From Rhizobium hidalgonense (lineage in GTDB: Bacteria > Pseudomonadota > Alphaproteobacteria > Rhizobiales > Rhizobiaceae), in assembly GCF_002914525.1 (NCBI RefSeq), contig NZ_LODW01000059.1, forward strand, positions 124,001 through 188,000: a DNA stretch of 64,000 nucleotides, in the 5' to 3' direction. A program made the position numbers and the translations under genes. This document shows positions 17,547 through 26,702 of the stretch, in pieces; within the stretch, counting starts at the first letter, position 1, and every line of letters begins with the position of its first letter. The notes beneath the pieces are model-generated. The model did not search any database. It saw only the letters and a program-made list of their open reading frames with translations, and had not been told where the DNA came from.

Positions 17547-18247
17547 CCGAAGGCTTCCTCTGCCCGCAGCGCTGCAAACACCGGGTCCGAATAGGTCGAA
17601 AAGGTCAGCCAGCCCGCCCGCGGTCCGTCGGAGCGAATGAGCGGCAGGACACCGGCGCGGCGCGCCGCAAGGCCATCCCGCTCGGGTCTGTCGCCTATCA
17701 GAACGGATTGCGCCGGACCGACGCCGGCGCGCTGCATCAGTATTTGCAGGCCGCGCGGATCAGGCTTCTGGATGCCGACGCCCGGATCGCTTGCGGCCAA
17801 TATGTAATCGGCCGACAATCTCAACCTCCGCAGCTTCTCGTCGGCAGGATAATCAGAATAGATCCCAATCGCCTTGTTCTGCCGCCTAAGCCCGGCAAAC
17901 AACTCCACCAGCCCGTCGTACCGGCAGGATGCGATATAGGCGAGCGGACGGCGCTCGATCCATTCGCTGACGATGGCAGTTATTCTTTCAGCTGGCTGGC
18001 CGGTTTTCGCGACGGTTCGCGCCATAAGGCTCGCCTGAAAATCGTCGATCTCCTCCTCGCCGATGGTTTCACGCAGGGCGCGGTATGCGCGCAACACACG
18101 CAGATTGGTCAGGCTGGCTCTCGCCACCGCATCAGCAATCAATTCGGCGGCCATCCTAAGGCGCAGCCTGCGCTGGTTGTATAGCGTTCCGTCGACGTCG
18201 AAGATGACGAAGTGGATACTGCCCCAGTCGACATCCCTCGCGATCAT
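17543..18247 (-). CDS. HAD-family phosphatase
   Basis: 234 residues. HAD motif I is VIFDVDGTLYN near residue 14 with the nucleophilic Asp, motif II is YSDYPADEKLRRL, motif III/IV is VLIGDRPERDGLAARRAG. An alpha-helical cap lies between motifs I and II. It sits between a UbiA-type prenyltransferase and GtrA with ATGA overlaps at both ends. In actinobacteria the decaprenylphosphoryl-ribose synthase product carries a 5-phosphate that a phosphatase must remove, and a UbiA-linked HAD protein is a natural candidate; by analogy this one may dephosphorylate a polyprenyl-phospho-pentose phosphate. Confidence 0.8.
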   Translation of the reverse strand: MIARDVDWGSIHFVIFDVDGTLYNQRRLRLRMAAELIADAVARASLTNLRVLRAYRALRETIGEEEIDDFQASLMARTVAKTGQPAERITAIVSEWIERRPLAYIASCRYDGLVELFAGLRRQNKAIGIYSDYPADEKLRRLRLSADYILAASDPGVGIQKPDPRGLQILMQRAGVGPAQSVLIGDRPERDGLAARRAGVLPLIRSDGPRAGWLTFSTYSDPVFAALRAEEAFG

Positions 18248-19230
18248 CGGATGGTGATGTAATGCTGCTCGGTCAGGGTGACTAGAAGCGGAATGTCGAC
18301 GAACGTCGTGAAGATGAAGGCCGCCACAAGGGCCGCAACGATCGCGATCAGGCCGGGCTCGCGAAACAGCTTTTCCGGTTTCTGCGCCGTAGAGCCCGGC
18401 TTCGTCGCCATTACGAAATACGCCGTGAACAAGGCAACGACGAACGGCAGGACGAGCAGGTACTCGATGCGATACTTGACCAGGAAGACGGACAGAAAGG
18501 CAATCGAAAAAAGTGAATAGCCAATGCAGGAGGCGGCCAGCGAGACCTGGGTATACCGGGCGAAACTCGCCCGGTAACGCGACAGCAGCTCCTTGCCATG
18601 CGACGCAACGATCTCGTCATATTCCGATAAGCGCTTGGCCGCCATAAGGAACGCGCCGCCGAACCAGTAAGCCAGGATGATCGATCCCGGCGGCAGGCTC
18701 GTTGAGTCGATCATTGACCAGCCGATCACCAGGCGGATCGGATTGTTGATCGATTCTGAGATGACATCGAGATAGGCCCTGTCCTTGCTTCTGATCGGAT
18801 CCAGATTGTAGAGGATTCCTTGAATCGCAAACAGGCAGGCGACGAAGAACAGAAGTTTGCTCGATAGGATTGCGCAGCCGAGGCCGACGATGAGCAGCAC
18901 AGTCCATTCGAGCTGAACCAGCCTGCCGTTCATCGCGCTTTGCACGGCGGACCGCAGCGATTTCGTCGGATGATGCCGGTCAAACTCGCGGTCGAACCAC
19001 TCGTTTATGCAATAGTTGGCGGATGCGATGCAGAGCGCGGTCACAAGTCCGAGCAGGATCGAGGACGCCGGGTCGTCGTTTCTCACCCCCCGTAGAAGAT
19101 AGGCGAGGATGATGCCGGGAACGATGAACACATGCTTCGTGCTGTGATCGAGCCGTGCAATGGCGATATAGTCGCGCAAGCCCGCTCGTCCCAATGCGCT
19201 CACCCTGCGGTCACTTAGGCTTGTGTTCAT
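18244..19230 (-). CDS. UbiA-family prenyltransferase, decaprenyl-phosphate phosphoribosyltransferase-like
   Basis: 328 residues from the ATG at 19230, with about eight or nine hydrophobic helices. The first Asp-rich motif NYCINEWFDREFDRHHP and the second near DPIRSKDRAYLDVISES are those of UbiA proteins. The RHHPTKSLR stretch and the second motif look more like the 5-phosphoribosyl-diphosphate-using branch (DPPR synthase) than like menaquinone or heme O synthases. It probably attaches a phosphopentose to polyprenyl phosphate. The ORF extends upstream without similarity and overlaps a pseudogene remnant. It is followed by HAD and GtrA genes in tight overlap. Confidence 0.78.
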   Translation of the reverse strand: MNTSLSDRRVSALGRAGLRDYIAIARLDHSTKHVFIVPGIILAYLLRGVRNDDPASSILLGLVTALCIASANYCINEWFDREFDRHHPTKSLRSAVQSAMNGRLVQLEWTVLLIVGLGCAILSSKLLFFVACLFAIQGILYNLDPIRSKDRAYLDVISESINNPIRLVIGWSMIDSTSLPPGSIILAYWFGGAFLMAAKRLSEYDEIVASHGKELLSRYRASFARYTQVSLAASCIGYSLFSIAFLSVFLVKYRIEYLLVLPFVVALFTAYFVMATKPGSTAQKPEKLFREPGLIAIVAALVAAFIFTTFVDIPLLVTLTEQHYITIR

Positions 19231-19243
19231 GCCGGACGCTCCT

Positions 19244-19434
19244 TCATCGCCAGACGGTCTGTTTCCGATCACCGTCCAACAGATACACATCATAGGTTTC
19301 GAAATAATTCGCAGGGCCGAATTCGGCGAGCAGCGTCGTCGACGACAGGAAATCGTCGATCTGTTGGCGCGAGGCACGGAAGGTCCAGTTGTAGCCCTCC
19401 CGGTAAATCTGGTCCGGAACTATTGAGGCGCGAC
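19244..19434 (-). pseudogene. C-terminal remnant of an unidentified gene upstream of the UbiA gene
   Basis: On the minus strand a coding-like stretch of about 63 codons ends in TGA at 19244-19246, 14 bases before the UbiA start. It includes REGYNWTFRASRQQIDDFL and NYFETYDVYLLDGDRKQTVW. An in-frame stop lies just upstream (about 19435), so there is no room for a start or full domain. The spacing to UbiA suggests the original operon had another gene here, lost by truncation. I do not recognise the family. Confidence 0.45.
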
Positions 19435-19643
19435 GTCCTCAGCCACTTAGAAATGCGACACTCAGCATCGTCGCTGGCGCTGATGGCAGCCCCCGATCCG
19501 ACCGGCTGGGCCGGGTTGAAATGGCGGAGCGGGGGCGGGTGATAACACTCCTCTCGGCTTTAGCTTTCTCAGTAGCAATTGTTTCGTCGCCGACTGATAC
19601 TCATTCGCACCTGATGAGGCAGGGTAGGGATCAAAGCCGCACG

Positions 19644-20382
19644 ATGCTTCCGGAAATCAAGTTGCAGGGTGACGTCGACGTCGCCGCGCTGTCACCACTT
19701 GTTCGCGGCATGCTTCTGTCCGTTGCCTATGCTGACGGTGAAGGTGGCATTGGATTGACGGCGACCGGCGCCATGAACCGCAAGTTCGTGCATTGGGCCG
19801 CTGTGAACTTCCTCTGGCCCGACTTCACAGCAAAAGATCTCTACAGCATGAACAAGGTGCTCAATGAAAGCGACATGCCGCCGCTTTGGGTGGTGCGCGA
19901 CATGACCCGTCATCTAAAGCCTGCTGCGCCGGAGAAAGGATGTGCTGCTGCCAACCAGACGCGGCCGGGAGTTCCTGATGAACCCGCAAGCCTTCTTCGA
20001 TCTGGTCGCCACAGATTACCTCTATTCCTATGTCCACGCCACCGAGCGGGAAGAGGAGGTCCAAGCGCGGTTACGCTGGTGGCGCATGTTCCTCAACCTT
20101 CTCAACATCAAAGCCAGAGAAGGTTGTACGCCATTGGATGTTGTGAAGATCCTCTATCCAGATCTGGCGCCTCTTTCAGAAACCGAAATGACCATAGAAG
20201 CCTGGGAGCTGAAATCCGATCTAAAATACGGCGTCTTTCGACGCTTGTGCTGGCTCGGCTTGCTCTATGAGGCAAGAGAAGGGCTCACACTCTTCCAGGA
20301 CGGATCCTTCCACAAGACACCACTTTGGTCCGCCTGCTTGCAATTGGAATCGGATACGCAGAGCGACATCGGCGTGCACTGA
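19644..20382 (+). pseudogene. Hypothetical protein gene broken by a frameshift
   Basis: Two frames join into one protein: first LSPLVRGMLLSVAYADGEGG... to about 19925, ending near VVRDMTRHLK, then from about 19933 another frame reading RKDVLLPTRRGREFL onward to the stop at 20380-20382. The composite resembles uncharacterised proteins often carried on rhizobial plasmids next to pRiA4b ORF-3-like genes. A single-base change near 19925-19935 breaks it. It lies directly beside an insertion sequence, which may have trimmed its 3' end. The function is unknown and it is probably not expressed as a whole protein. Confidence 0.6.
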
Positions 20383-21930
20383 CGATTTTTATTCCGCCGC
20401 TGGCTGCCTCAATAACGCTTTCTCTCGCCGTGCAATCACCGTCGGATCGTTCATGTAATCTGTCCTCGGCTTGCGTCCCCGCTTCTGATAGCCGTTGGCG
20501 GTGCTGCCGTCGCGAATGGCGAACATATGATCCGTCTGGCCAGTGCGGCGAGGGCCGCTCTTGCTGCGCTGCTGTTGGCGTCCGGCCTGCATCTCGGCGA
20601 CAATTGACAGCATGTCGTCCAGCCGCTTGTTGTCGACAACCTCGGCACGATGCACCGAGCGTAACGTATCGAAAGTTCTGTAGGGCAGGGCAAAGCTCTC
20701 GTGCATGATCTCGAGCCGGCCGTCCGGATAGTCGCAAACGATCACTTTCTGACCGGCCAAAGGTCTGGAAATCTCGGTCGGATCGAGAATGAACAGCACC
20801 TTGTCGTAACGCAGTGGGACTGCGACAGGGTACGGACTTCCTTGCGGCACATGGCACCATCGAGATTCTCATGATCGGCCAGTGGCCGATGCATATCCTT
20901 CGGATTACGTGGCGGCTTGCCAAAACGCGCGTTGAAATCAGCAATGAACTCAGCCGCATAGGCATTGGCAGCTTCGATCGTATCAATGCCGCGAAGCCGC
21001 ATCTCCTTGACCAGTCGATCCTGCAATGTCTGGTTGGCACGCTCCACCCGGCCCTTGGCCTGCGGAGTGTTGGCGCAGATAATGTCGATGTTCAGCTCAT
21101 AAAGCGCCCGACCGAACTGCGTCAGACCACTCGTGCGGTCTTTCTCCGACGCATGGGTGGAGCGAAAGACGCCGTGCTTGTCGCTGTAGAAAGCCAGCGG
21201 CTTGCCCCATTGCTGCAGATAGGCCTTCGTCGCATGCAGATAGTCGAACGTATTCTCCGATCCAGCAAAGCGAAGATGTAAGAGCTTTCCGGTGGCATCG
21301 TCGATATAGACGAGCAGGGCGCATTTGGGCCCGCGGTTCTCGAACCACCAGTGATGCGACCCGTCGATCTGCACCAGCTCACCAAAGCAGTCGCGCCGGC
21401 CGCGTGGCTGGAAAACCCGCTTCTTGCGCTCGCGACGCGAGATCCAGATGCCGGCCTCGGTCATCCATTGCCGCAGCGTTTCCTTGGCCACAGAGATCCG
21501 GTGCAGCTCGATCAGCTTCTCGCGCGCCAGCGTCGGACCGAAATCCAGATAGCGCTCGCGGATCAGGTCCAGCGCCGCATTGCGAAATTCCTCGCTGTGG
21601 CGCCGGTTGCTCGGTTGAGATCGCTTCTTAGAAACGAGCCCGGCCGGACCATACTGGTCATAAGCCTGCAGCAGCCGATGGACCTGGCTTCGACTGAGGT
21701 CGAGCCGTTCGGCAGCCTTGACGACGCTCAGACGTTCGTCACGGATCTTCTGAATAAGTTCGAGGCGATGCAACTCTTTCTGCGACATGGTGATCAAACA
21801 GGACATGACGACTCCGACCGCTCATGGTCTCAACCAGGCTGAAGATCGTCATCCTTGCTCCCAACGTTGGCTTTGACCAGTGCGTCGAGAGGCGAGACTG
21901 TCGCATCTCTAACTGGCCCAACTGTCGCAT
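20360..21930. mobile_element. Insertion sequence, ISNCY/IS1202-like, with damaged transposase
   Basis: About 1.5 kb containing one transposase gene on the minus strand. The right flank carries two copies of ACTGTCGCAT-like sequence (about 21897 and 21922). The left flank around 20360 has related GCGACAT and CAGTGC elements in inverted orientation, suggesting degenerate terminal repeats. Exact ends and target duplication could not be fixed by eye, so the boundaries are approximate. Confidence 0.6.
20389..21806 (-). pseudogene. ISNCY-type DDE transposase, frameshifted
   Basis: The first frame (20742-21806, 354 codons) has an N-terminal helix-turn-helix (LSVVKAAERLDLSRSQVHRL) and the DDE core: Asp in LVQIDGSHHWW, Asp in AFYSDKHGVFR and Glu in QAKGRVERANQTL. 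Near 20820 the frame turns into an unrelated tail, while the true continuation LRYDKVLFILDPTEISRPL runs in another frame to a stop at 20389. One or two bases have been lost or gained there. The full protein would be about 470 residues. All three catalytic residues precede the break, but the C-terminal domain is detached, so the element is probably inactive unless rescued by recoding. Confidence 0.8.
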
Positions 21931-22097
21931 TACTAAATAGCCCTTACACAACTTTGCGGCATAAGCTGAATTATGGAACTGGTTGCTTAACTCACACGAA
22001 TAGCAGAAGGAAGCGTTCGATGCGCGCGCCCTTTGGCCGCATGGACGTCCGCTTCAAGGTCATATCCGCCTTTCTCAGCGGTCGATAACTCTTTCCC

Positions 22098-23003
22098 TTA
22101 GGCGACGATCTTCAACCGGTCTCGACCGCTTTGTTTTGCATGGTAAAGCGCCTCGTCCGCCCGGGCGTAAAGTTCGCGTGCCGTCTCGCCCGGGTGTAAT
22201 TCGGCGAGCCCAGCCGAGCAGGTATAAGAGAATGTCGGCGCCGAGCGGATGGGCCGCGCGCCTCGAACCGCCATAAGGATCCGGTCGACGATCAGTTCGC
22301 CTTGCCCGAGCGTCGTATCGGGCAAGATCAACATGAATTCCTCACCGCCGATGCGCCCAAAACTGTCGCGGCGGCGAACCAGAGGCTGGACGCGGCGTGC
22401 AAAATCGATGAGCACGCCGTCTCCAGCTTGATGTCCGTAAACGTCGTTTATGCGTTTGAAGTAATCTAGATCCATGATGCAGGCGCAGCCGCTGACCGAC
22501 TGCGCCAATGCCTGGCGCGCGACCATGCTCTCGAGCGCTGCCATCATGAAGCGGCGGTTGGAGACGCTGGTCAGTTCGTCCGTCTGCGAAGCCCGCAAGG
22601 CAAAATCACGATCTTGCCTTAGGTCACGCTCGCTCGTCTTCATAGGCGTGATGTCGCTGGCGATGCATAGCATCCATCCGTCGCCCTGGACGGTCTCGGT
22701 CATCCAGAACCATCTTCCGTCGGCCACATCGGTTTCGAAGGCACGGAACGGGAGCTTGCCACGCCGCGACTGTGCCGAGACCAGCCATGTCTCGAAGTCG
22801 GCGGTCTTGATGATCGTGCCCTTCCCCGCCTTGGTATTTCGTCGCATGAGATCAGCCCATAAGGGCGTTTCCTCAGCTTCCAAGGCGTAGGTGGAACGAA
22901 ACGCGGCGTTTGCATAGCGCAAACGATCATCCTGATCGTAAAGCGCAATCAGGACTGCACTCTCCTCACTCAAACCCGCGAGCCGCTCCGATATCTTGGT
23001 CAT
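22098..23003 (-). CDS. PAS-GGDEF diguanylate cyclase
   Basis: 301 residues, no membrane segment. Residues 10-125 form a PAS-like sensor (ALYDQDDRLRYANAAF). The C-terminal GGDEF domain has the active-site GRIGGEEFMLILPD near residue 220 and the substrate site DLDYFKRINDVYGH. An RxxD inhibitory site (RRRD) stands five residues before GGEEF, so product inhibition by c-di-GMP is likely. It is a soluble cyclase making c-di-GMP from GTP. The gene is monocistronic and divergent from the Lrp-type gene. The signal it senses is not evident. Confidence 0.9.
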   Translation of the reverse strand: MTKISERLAGLSEESAVLIALYDQDDRLRYANAAFRSTYALEAEETPLWADLMRRNTKAGKGTIIKTADFETWLVSAQSRRGKLPFRAFETDVADGRWFWMTETVQGDGWMLCIASDITPMKTSERDLRQDRDFALRASQTDELTSVSNRRFMMAALESMVARQALAQSVSGCACIMDLDYFKRINDVYGHQAGDGVLIDFARRVQPLVRRRDSFGRIGGEEFMLILPDTTLGQGELIVDRILMAVRGARPIRSAPTFSYTCSAGLAELHPGETARELYARADEALYHAKQSGRDRLKIVA

Positions 23004-23248
23004 TCGACTGTTCCAAGCATTTTCAAAACAACGATAGAATCAGACTATGTTAGCAAAACCTAAAAAGATGATGGATGCGATGCCGCTATCGCAATATTAT
23101 TGGCCGCGACAGCCAAACTAGCTCTACCCCTGCCCCTCCTGCACTCGGCGAGCAGAGTGCTTCGGCCCGTCTCATGCGCGCCGCGGAAGCGGTCAAAGGC
23201 GCGGGCGCGCTCACCCAGGACCTCGGCGGCACCACCGCGTCGCCGGAG

Positions 23249-23267
23249 GACAGCATAAAATGCTGTC
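23249..23267 (+). promoter_or_regulatory. Perfect 19-bp palindrome upstream of the Lrp-type gene
   Basis: GACAGCAT and ATGCTGTC face each other across AAA at 23249-23267, about 137 bases before the Lrp start codon, in a spacer with no gene. An A/T-rich centre in a dyad of this size fits Lrp/AsnC binding sites, and autoregulation is common in the family. It could also serve the divergent cyclase promoter. Confidence 0.5.
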
Positions 23268-23404
23268 AGAGGCCCGGCAGCATCCTGTTTGTCCCTCCCG
23301 GGGCCGGCGAATCGCGATCGACTCGCGCCTTCAATGTGGTAGTGTGGCGAGGTGGCGGCACAATATGCTGCGGCGTTGGCAGGTTCGACAGGCGGAGTGG
23401 AACG

Positions 23405-23881
23405 ATGAAACTCGACCGGATCGATGTAAAAATTCTGCATGAGTTGCAGAAGAATGGCCGTGTCACCAATGTCGAGCTCGCCGAGCTCGTCAACCTGTCG
23501 CCGAGCCCCTGCCTGATGCGGGTGAAGAAGCTCCAGTCGGAAGGCTATATCGAGGGTTATTCCGCGCAGATCAACGTCGCCAAACTCGGCCAGACGCTGA
23601 CCGTTTTCACGGAGATCACCCTCAAAAATCACCGGCAGATCGATTTCGCCCGGTTCCTGACAACTGTCGAGAAGATCGATCAGGTGATCGAATGCCATCT
23701 GGTCTCTGGCGGCTACGACTATCTGTTGAAATTCGTGACGGCCGGCATCGGCGAATACCAGACGATCATGGAGCGGCTCTCCGATATGGAGATCGGCATC
23801 GACAAGTATTTCAGTTTCGTCGTTCTGAAATCGCCCATCGTCAAATCGCACATGCCATTGACGAGCCTGTTTCCGCTTTAG
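23405..23881 (+). CDS. Lrp/AsnC-family transcriptional regulator
   Basis: 158 residues, the usual length. It begins MKLDRIDVKILHELQKNGR, the classic Lrp helix-turn-helix entry, with the recognition helix around LVNLSPSPCLMRVKKLQ. The C-terminal RAM ligand domain carries ECHLVSGGYDYLLKF. The ATG at 23405 is chosen on this conserved N-terminus; the frame runs open for about 110 codons upstream without similarity. It lies next to the convergent aminotransferase gene, and Lrp regulators often control a neighbouring amino-acid operon, so control of the 24080-26303 genes is plausible. Confidence 0.9.
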   Translation: MKLDRIDVKILHELQKNGRVTNVELAELVNLSPSPCLMRVKKLQSEGYIEGYSAQINVAKLGQTLTVFTEITLKNHRQIDFARFLTTVEKIDQVIECHLVSGGYDYLLKFVTAGIGEYQTIMERLSDMEIGIDKYFSFVVLKSPIVKSHMPLTSLFPL

Positions 23882-24079
23882 TGCGATTGTCGGCCCGGCC
23901 GCGGCGGCAACAAGGTCAGAATGCACGCGTGACATCGCCTTGCACCACACGTTTTTCTCCGATCAAAAGGAGTGCTGCTTGCGATGGGGCGATCGGTTGA
24001 GCCCTTTGCGGGCGCACCAGCTCCAGCAGGTGGTGCGGCACAACTTGTTATGGGTTGCTGTATCAGCAGTTGGCTGCGG

Positions 24080-25456
24080 TCAGCCCTTCATGGCCGCGCG
24101 TATATCGGGGTCATCAAGCGTGTCATCCAGCGTTCTGCGCGTGCGCTCGATGATGGCGTCGATATCGGCGTCGGTGCAGCAAAGCGGCGGCGCATAGCCG
24201 AGGACGCCGTTGGCGAAGGCGCGGATGACCAGGCCGTTTTCCCAGGCGCGGTCGAAGACCCGGCGCGCCGGGTCGGCGGCTGCCGGCAATAGTGTCTTCC
24301 TTTCCTTGTCGACCACCAGCTCGATGGCGGCCAGCATGCCGCGACCGCGCACGTCACCGACGAGCGGATGGTCCTTGAGACCCACAAGTCCTTGCATCAG
24401 CCGTGCACCGGCCTTGCGGCCGTTCTCCAGGAGGCCCTTTTCATAAAGATTAAGCACTTCGAGGCCGACAGCGGCGCTGACGGGATGGGCCGAATAGGTA
24501 TAGCCGTGACCGACGGCTGCACCGCCGGCGCCATCGGCGATCGTCTGGTAAACGTGGTCGGTCATGAAGACCGCGCCCATCGGCACATAGCCGGAGGTCA
24601 GGCCCTTCGCCGTGGTGATGAAGTCTGGAACGATCTCGTCCTCCTCGCACGCAAAGAGCGGGCCGGTGCGGCCGAAGGCGGTGATCACTTCATCGGCGAC
24701 AAAGAGGATTCCGAGCTCACTGCAGAGCCCGCGCATCGCCTTCATCCAGCCCTTCGGCGGCACCAGCACGCCGCCGGAGCCCTGGATGGGTTCGGCATAA
24801 AAGGCGGCGACGCGCTCCGGGCCGATCTCTCCGACCTTGCGCCGCAGTGCCGCGAGGGAGGCGTTGATGATGGCCTGCGGATCCTGGCCGACAGGGTTGC
24901 GGTAGGCGTAATGTGAGGGGATTTTATGCTGCCAGTCGAAGGGGATGCCGAAGCCGGCGTGGAATAACGGAAGCGCCGTCAATCCTGCCCCGACGGTCGA
25001 TGAACCGTGATAGCCTTGCTCGATGGAGATGAATTGGTCGCGCTGCGGCTGGCCGCGGGCGATCCAGTAGTAGCGGATGAACCGGATCGTGCTATCGACG
25101 GCATCCGACCCGCCGAGCGTGAAGTACACATGGTTGAGATCCCCCGGCGCCCGTTCGGCCAATGCCGCGGCAAGCCGGATCGCCGGTTCCGAGCCGAGAC
25201 CGAAATAGGTGGTCGCATAAGGCAATTCGCGCATCTGCCGCGCTGCCGCCTCGACGATTGATTCATGACCGTAACCGGCATTGACGCACCATAGGCCGGC
25301 AAAGCCATCGACCAGCTGCTTGCCGGAAGCATCGGTCACAGTCGCCCCCTTGGCGGAAGCGAGCACACGTACGCCGAGCCTTTCGTGATTGCGGTAGGAG
25401 GCGACAGGGTGGACCAGATGGGCGCGGTCGAGTTCGACAAGAGAATTGCTGTACAT
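24080..25456 (-). CDS. Class III pyridoxal-phosphate omega-aminotransferase
   Basis: 458 residues, full length for the putrescine/beta-alanine/GABA:pyruvate group. The PLP lysine is in FITTAKGLTSGYVPMGAV near residue 285; ADEVITAFGRTG supplies the Asp that holds the cofactor ring, and GYHGSSTVGAGLT is the phosphate-binding region. It probably moves a terminal amino group from a diamine or omega-amino acid to pyruvate. It is followed upstream in the same direction by a tandem-GNAT gene (13 bases). Nearby semialdehyde dehydrogenases could oxidise its product. The precise substrate cannot be read from the sequence. Confidence 0.88.
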   Translation of the reverse strand: MYSNSLVELDRAHLVHPVASYRNHERLGVRVLASAKGATVTDASGKQLVDGFAGLWCVNAGYGHESIVEAAARQMRELPYATTYFGLGSEPAIRLAAALAERAPGDLNHVYFTLGGSDAVDSTIRFIRYYWIARGQPQRDQFISIEQGYHGSSTVGAGLTALPLFHAGFGIPFDWQHKIPSHYAYRNPVGQDPQAIINASLAALRRKVGEIGPERVAAFYAEPIQGSGGVLVPPKGWMKAMRGLCSELGILFVADEVITAFGRTGPLFACEEDEIVPDFITTAKGLTSGYVPMGAVFMTDHVYQTIADGAGGAAVGHGYTYSAHPVSAAVGLEVLNLYEKGLLENGRKAGARLMQGLVGLKDHPLVGDVRGRGMLAAIELVVDKERKTLLPAAADPARRVFDRAWENGLVIRAFANGVLGYAPPLCCTDADIDAIIERTRRTLDDTLDDPDIRAAMKG

Positions 25457-25469
25457 GTTGCTCTCCGGA

Positions 25470-26303
25470 TCAGCCGAGTGCCTGGTTGGCGAGGGCGAAG
25501 ATAGTGGCGACGGGTTCGGCGCCGGGAAACGAGGGCTTCATCATGGCGATGCCGCCGCCGACATGGGCGAAACCTTGTTCGGCCACCCAGTCGGACAGTC
25601 CTGATGCAGCTGTGGTATCGATTCTGAGGAACGCGCCGGGCCGCAGTGCGATGAAATGCGCGACGAGTGCTTTGGCGTCTTCCAGGTTGCCGGCAACGAC
25701 GGGGCCGATGACCTCGCCCCGGCCGAAGGTGCGAAGCACTGCAAAACCGGCGACGCCTCCGTCGCGGCGGACCACGGCGAGTTCACCGACCTTGGCGAGA
25801 TAGGCGATCAGATCGGCGCGATCGGCGCCGAAGGCCTGCCGATCGAGTTCGGTGACCGCGGAGAAATCGGTCATGGTGGCGGCTGACGTGGTCATCGGCG
25901 TGGCCACTTCTGCTGCGATGCCCTGATGCTGCAGAATGCGGCCGGTCTGGCGGAAGCCGAGCTTCTCGTAGAGGGGAAGGCCCTCGGCGGTTGCAACAAG
26001 CCGGAGCGGTCGTTCGCCGGCAAGCTCTATTGCAGCATGCATGAGCTTGCGGCCAAGGCCGCGGCCGCGCATGGTTTCATCGACGATGACCATATTGATC
26101 GTGGCGCAATCCTGCTTGTAGGGGGTCACGAGCACGGTGCCGACCACCCGGTCGTTCTCAATGGCCACGACGCCCTTGCTCAAGGCGAGCGCCATCTCCC
26201 AATCCTGAACGCGATGGGGCCAGCCGGCCTGCCGCGACAGCTGGACGGCGGCACCCAGGTGTTCGGTGCCGAAAGCGGCAAAATCGATCTGGCTTGTCTG
26301 CAT
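25470..26303 (-). CDS. Tandem-GNAT N-acetyltransferase
   Basis: 277 residues. The N-terminal GNAT domain contains the acetyl-CoA loop MRGRGLGRKLMHAA near residue 85. The C-terminal half (from about 140) is a second GNAT-like domain with FGRGEVIGPVVA. The pair GWPHRVQDWEMAL near residue 25 is shared with the protein at 35331-36206, a clear paralogue. The ATG at 26303 has AAGGA 7-8 bases ahead. It is probably co-transcribed with the aminotransferase 13 bases downstream and may acetylate an amine or amino acid. Confidence 0.82.
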   Translation of the reverse strand: MQTSQIDFAAFGTEHLGAAVQLSRQAGWPHRVQDWEMALALSKGVVAIENDRVVGTVLVTPYKQDCATINMVIVDETMRGRGLGRKLMHAAIELAGERPLRLVATAEGLPLYEKLGFRQTGRILQHQGIAAEVATPMTTSAATMTDFSAVTELDRQAFGADRADLIAYLAKVGELAVVRRDGGVAGFAVLRTFGRGEVIGPVVAGNLEDAKALVAHFIALRPGAFLRIDTTAASGLSDWVAEQGFAHVGGGIAMMKPSFPGAEPVATIFALANQALG

Positions 26304-26702
26304 GACATTTCCTTCATTTCTCAAGTGGAAGTGTGAAGGAGTGCGGGTTGGCTAATCGTCTGAAGGCTGCGCTTCGAGCGGTATCTTATCGTTTTCCCTT
26401 TGTCGCCCGCCGCATCTTATGCTGGCATGTGCCCAGAGCTCGCTGCGACCGGCCAGGCTGATGCAATAGCCGTCTCCAGTGCGATGAGCTGATCGAAGCA
26501 GAGCAATATAATATAGGGGGACGCAGCTCCCGTCCCCCGTCGTTCAGCATTTACCGGAGGGTTGAGATGCACAAGCATCTGCCAAAGCCGCTTTGGATAC
26601 AAAATAATCTGCTTCGCCAGCCGCCACATTCAGGCAAGCAGGGGGCGGGACGCGTCTATTATGACTTCACATGCCCCGGTTCACTCTCCAAAGGATATGC
26701 CC
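26304..26702. other. Divergent promoter region between GNAT and dehalogenase genes
   Basis: Nearly 400 bases without a firm gene. A short plus-strand frame opens at 26567 behind a good GGAGGG site but runs into the dehalogenase gene in another frame, so it could at most be a leader peptide. It must hold the promoters of both flanking transcription units. Confidence 0.4.

Noticed and set aside
23060..23950. A 296-codon minus-strand frame opposite the Lrp gene
   Set aside because: It reads antisense to a clear Lrp protein and continues through a palindromic spacer without any family similarity.
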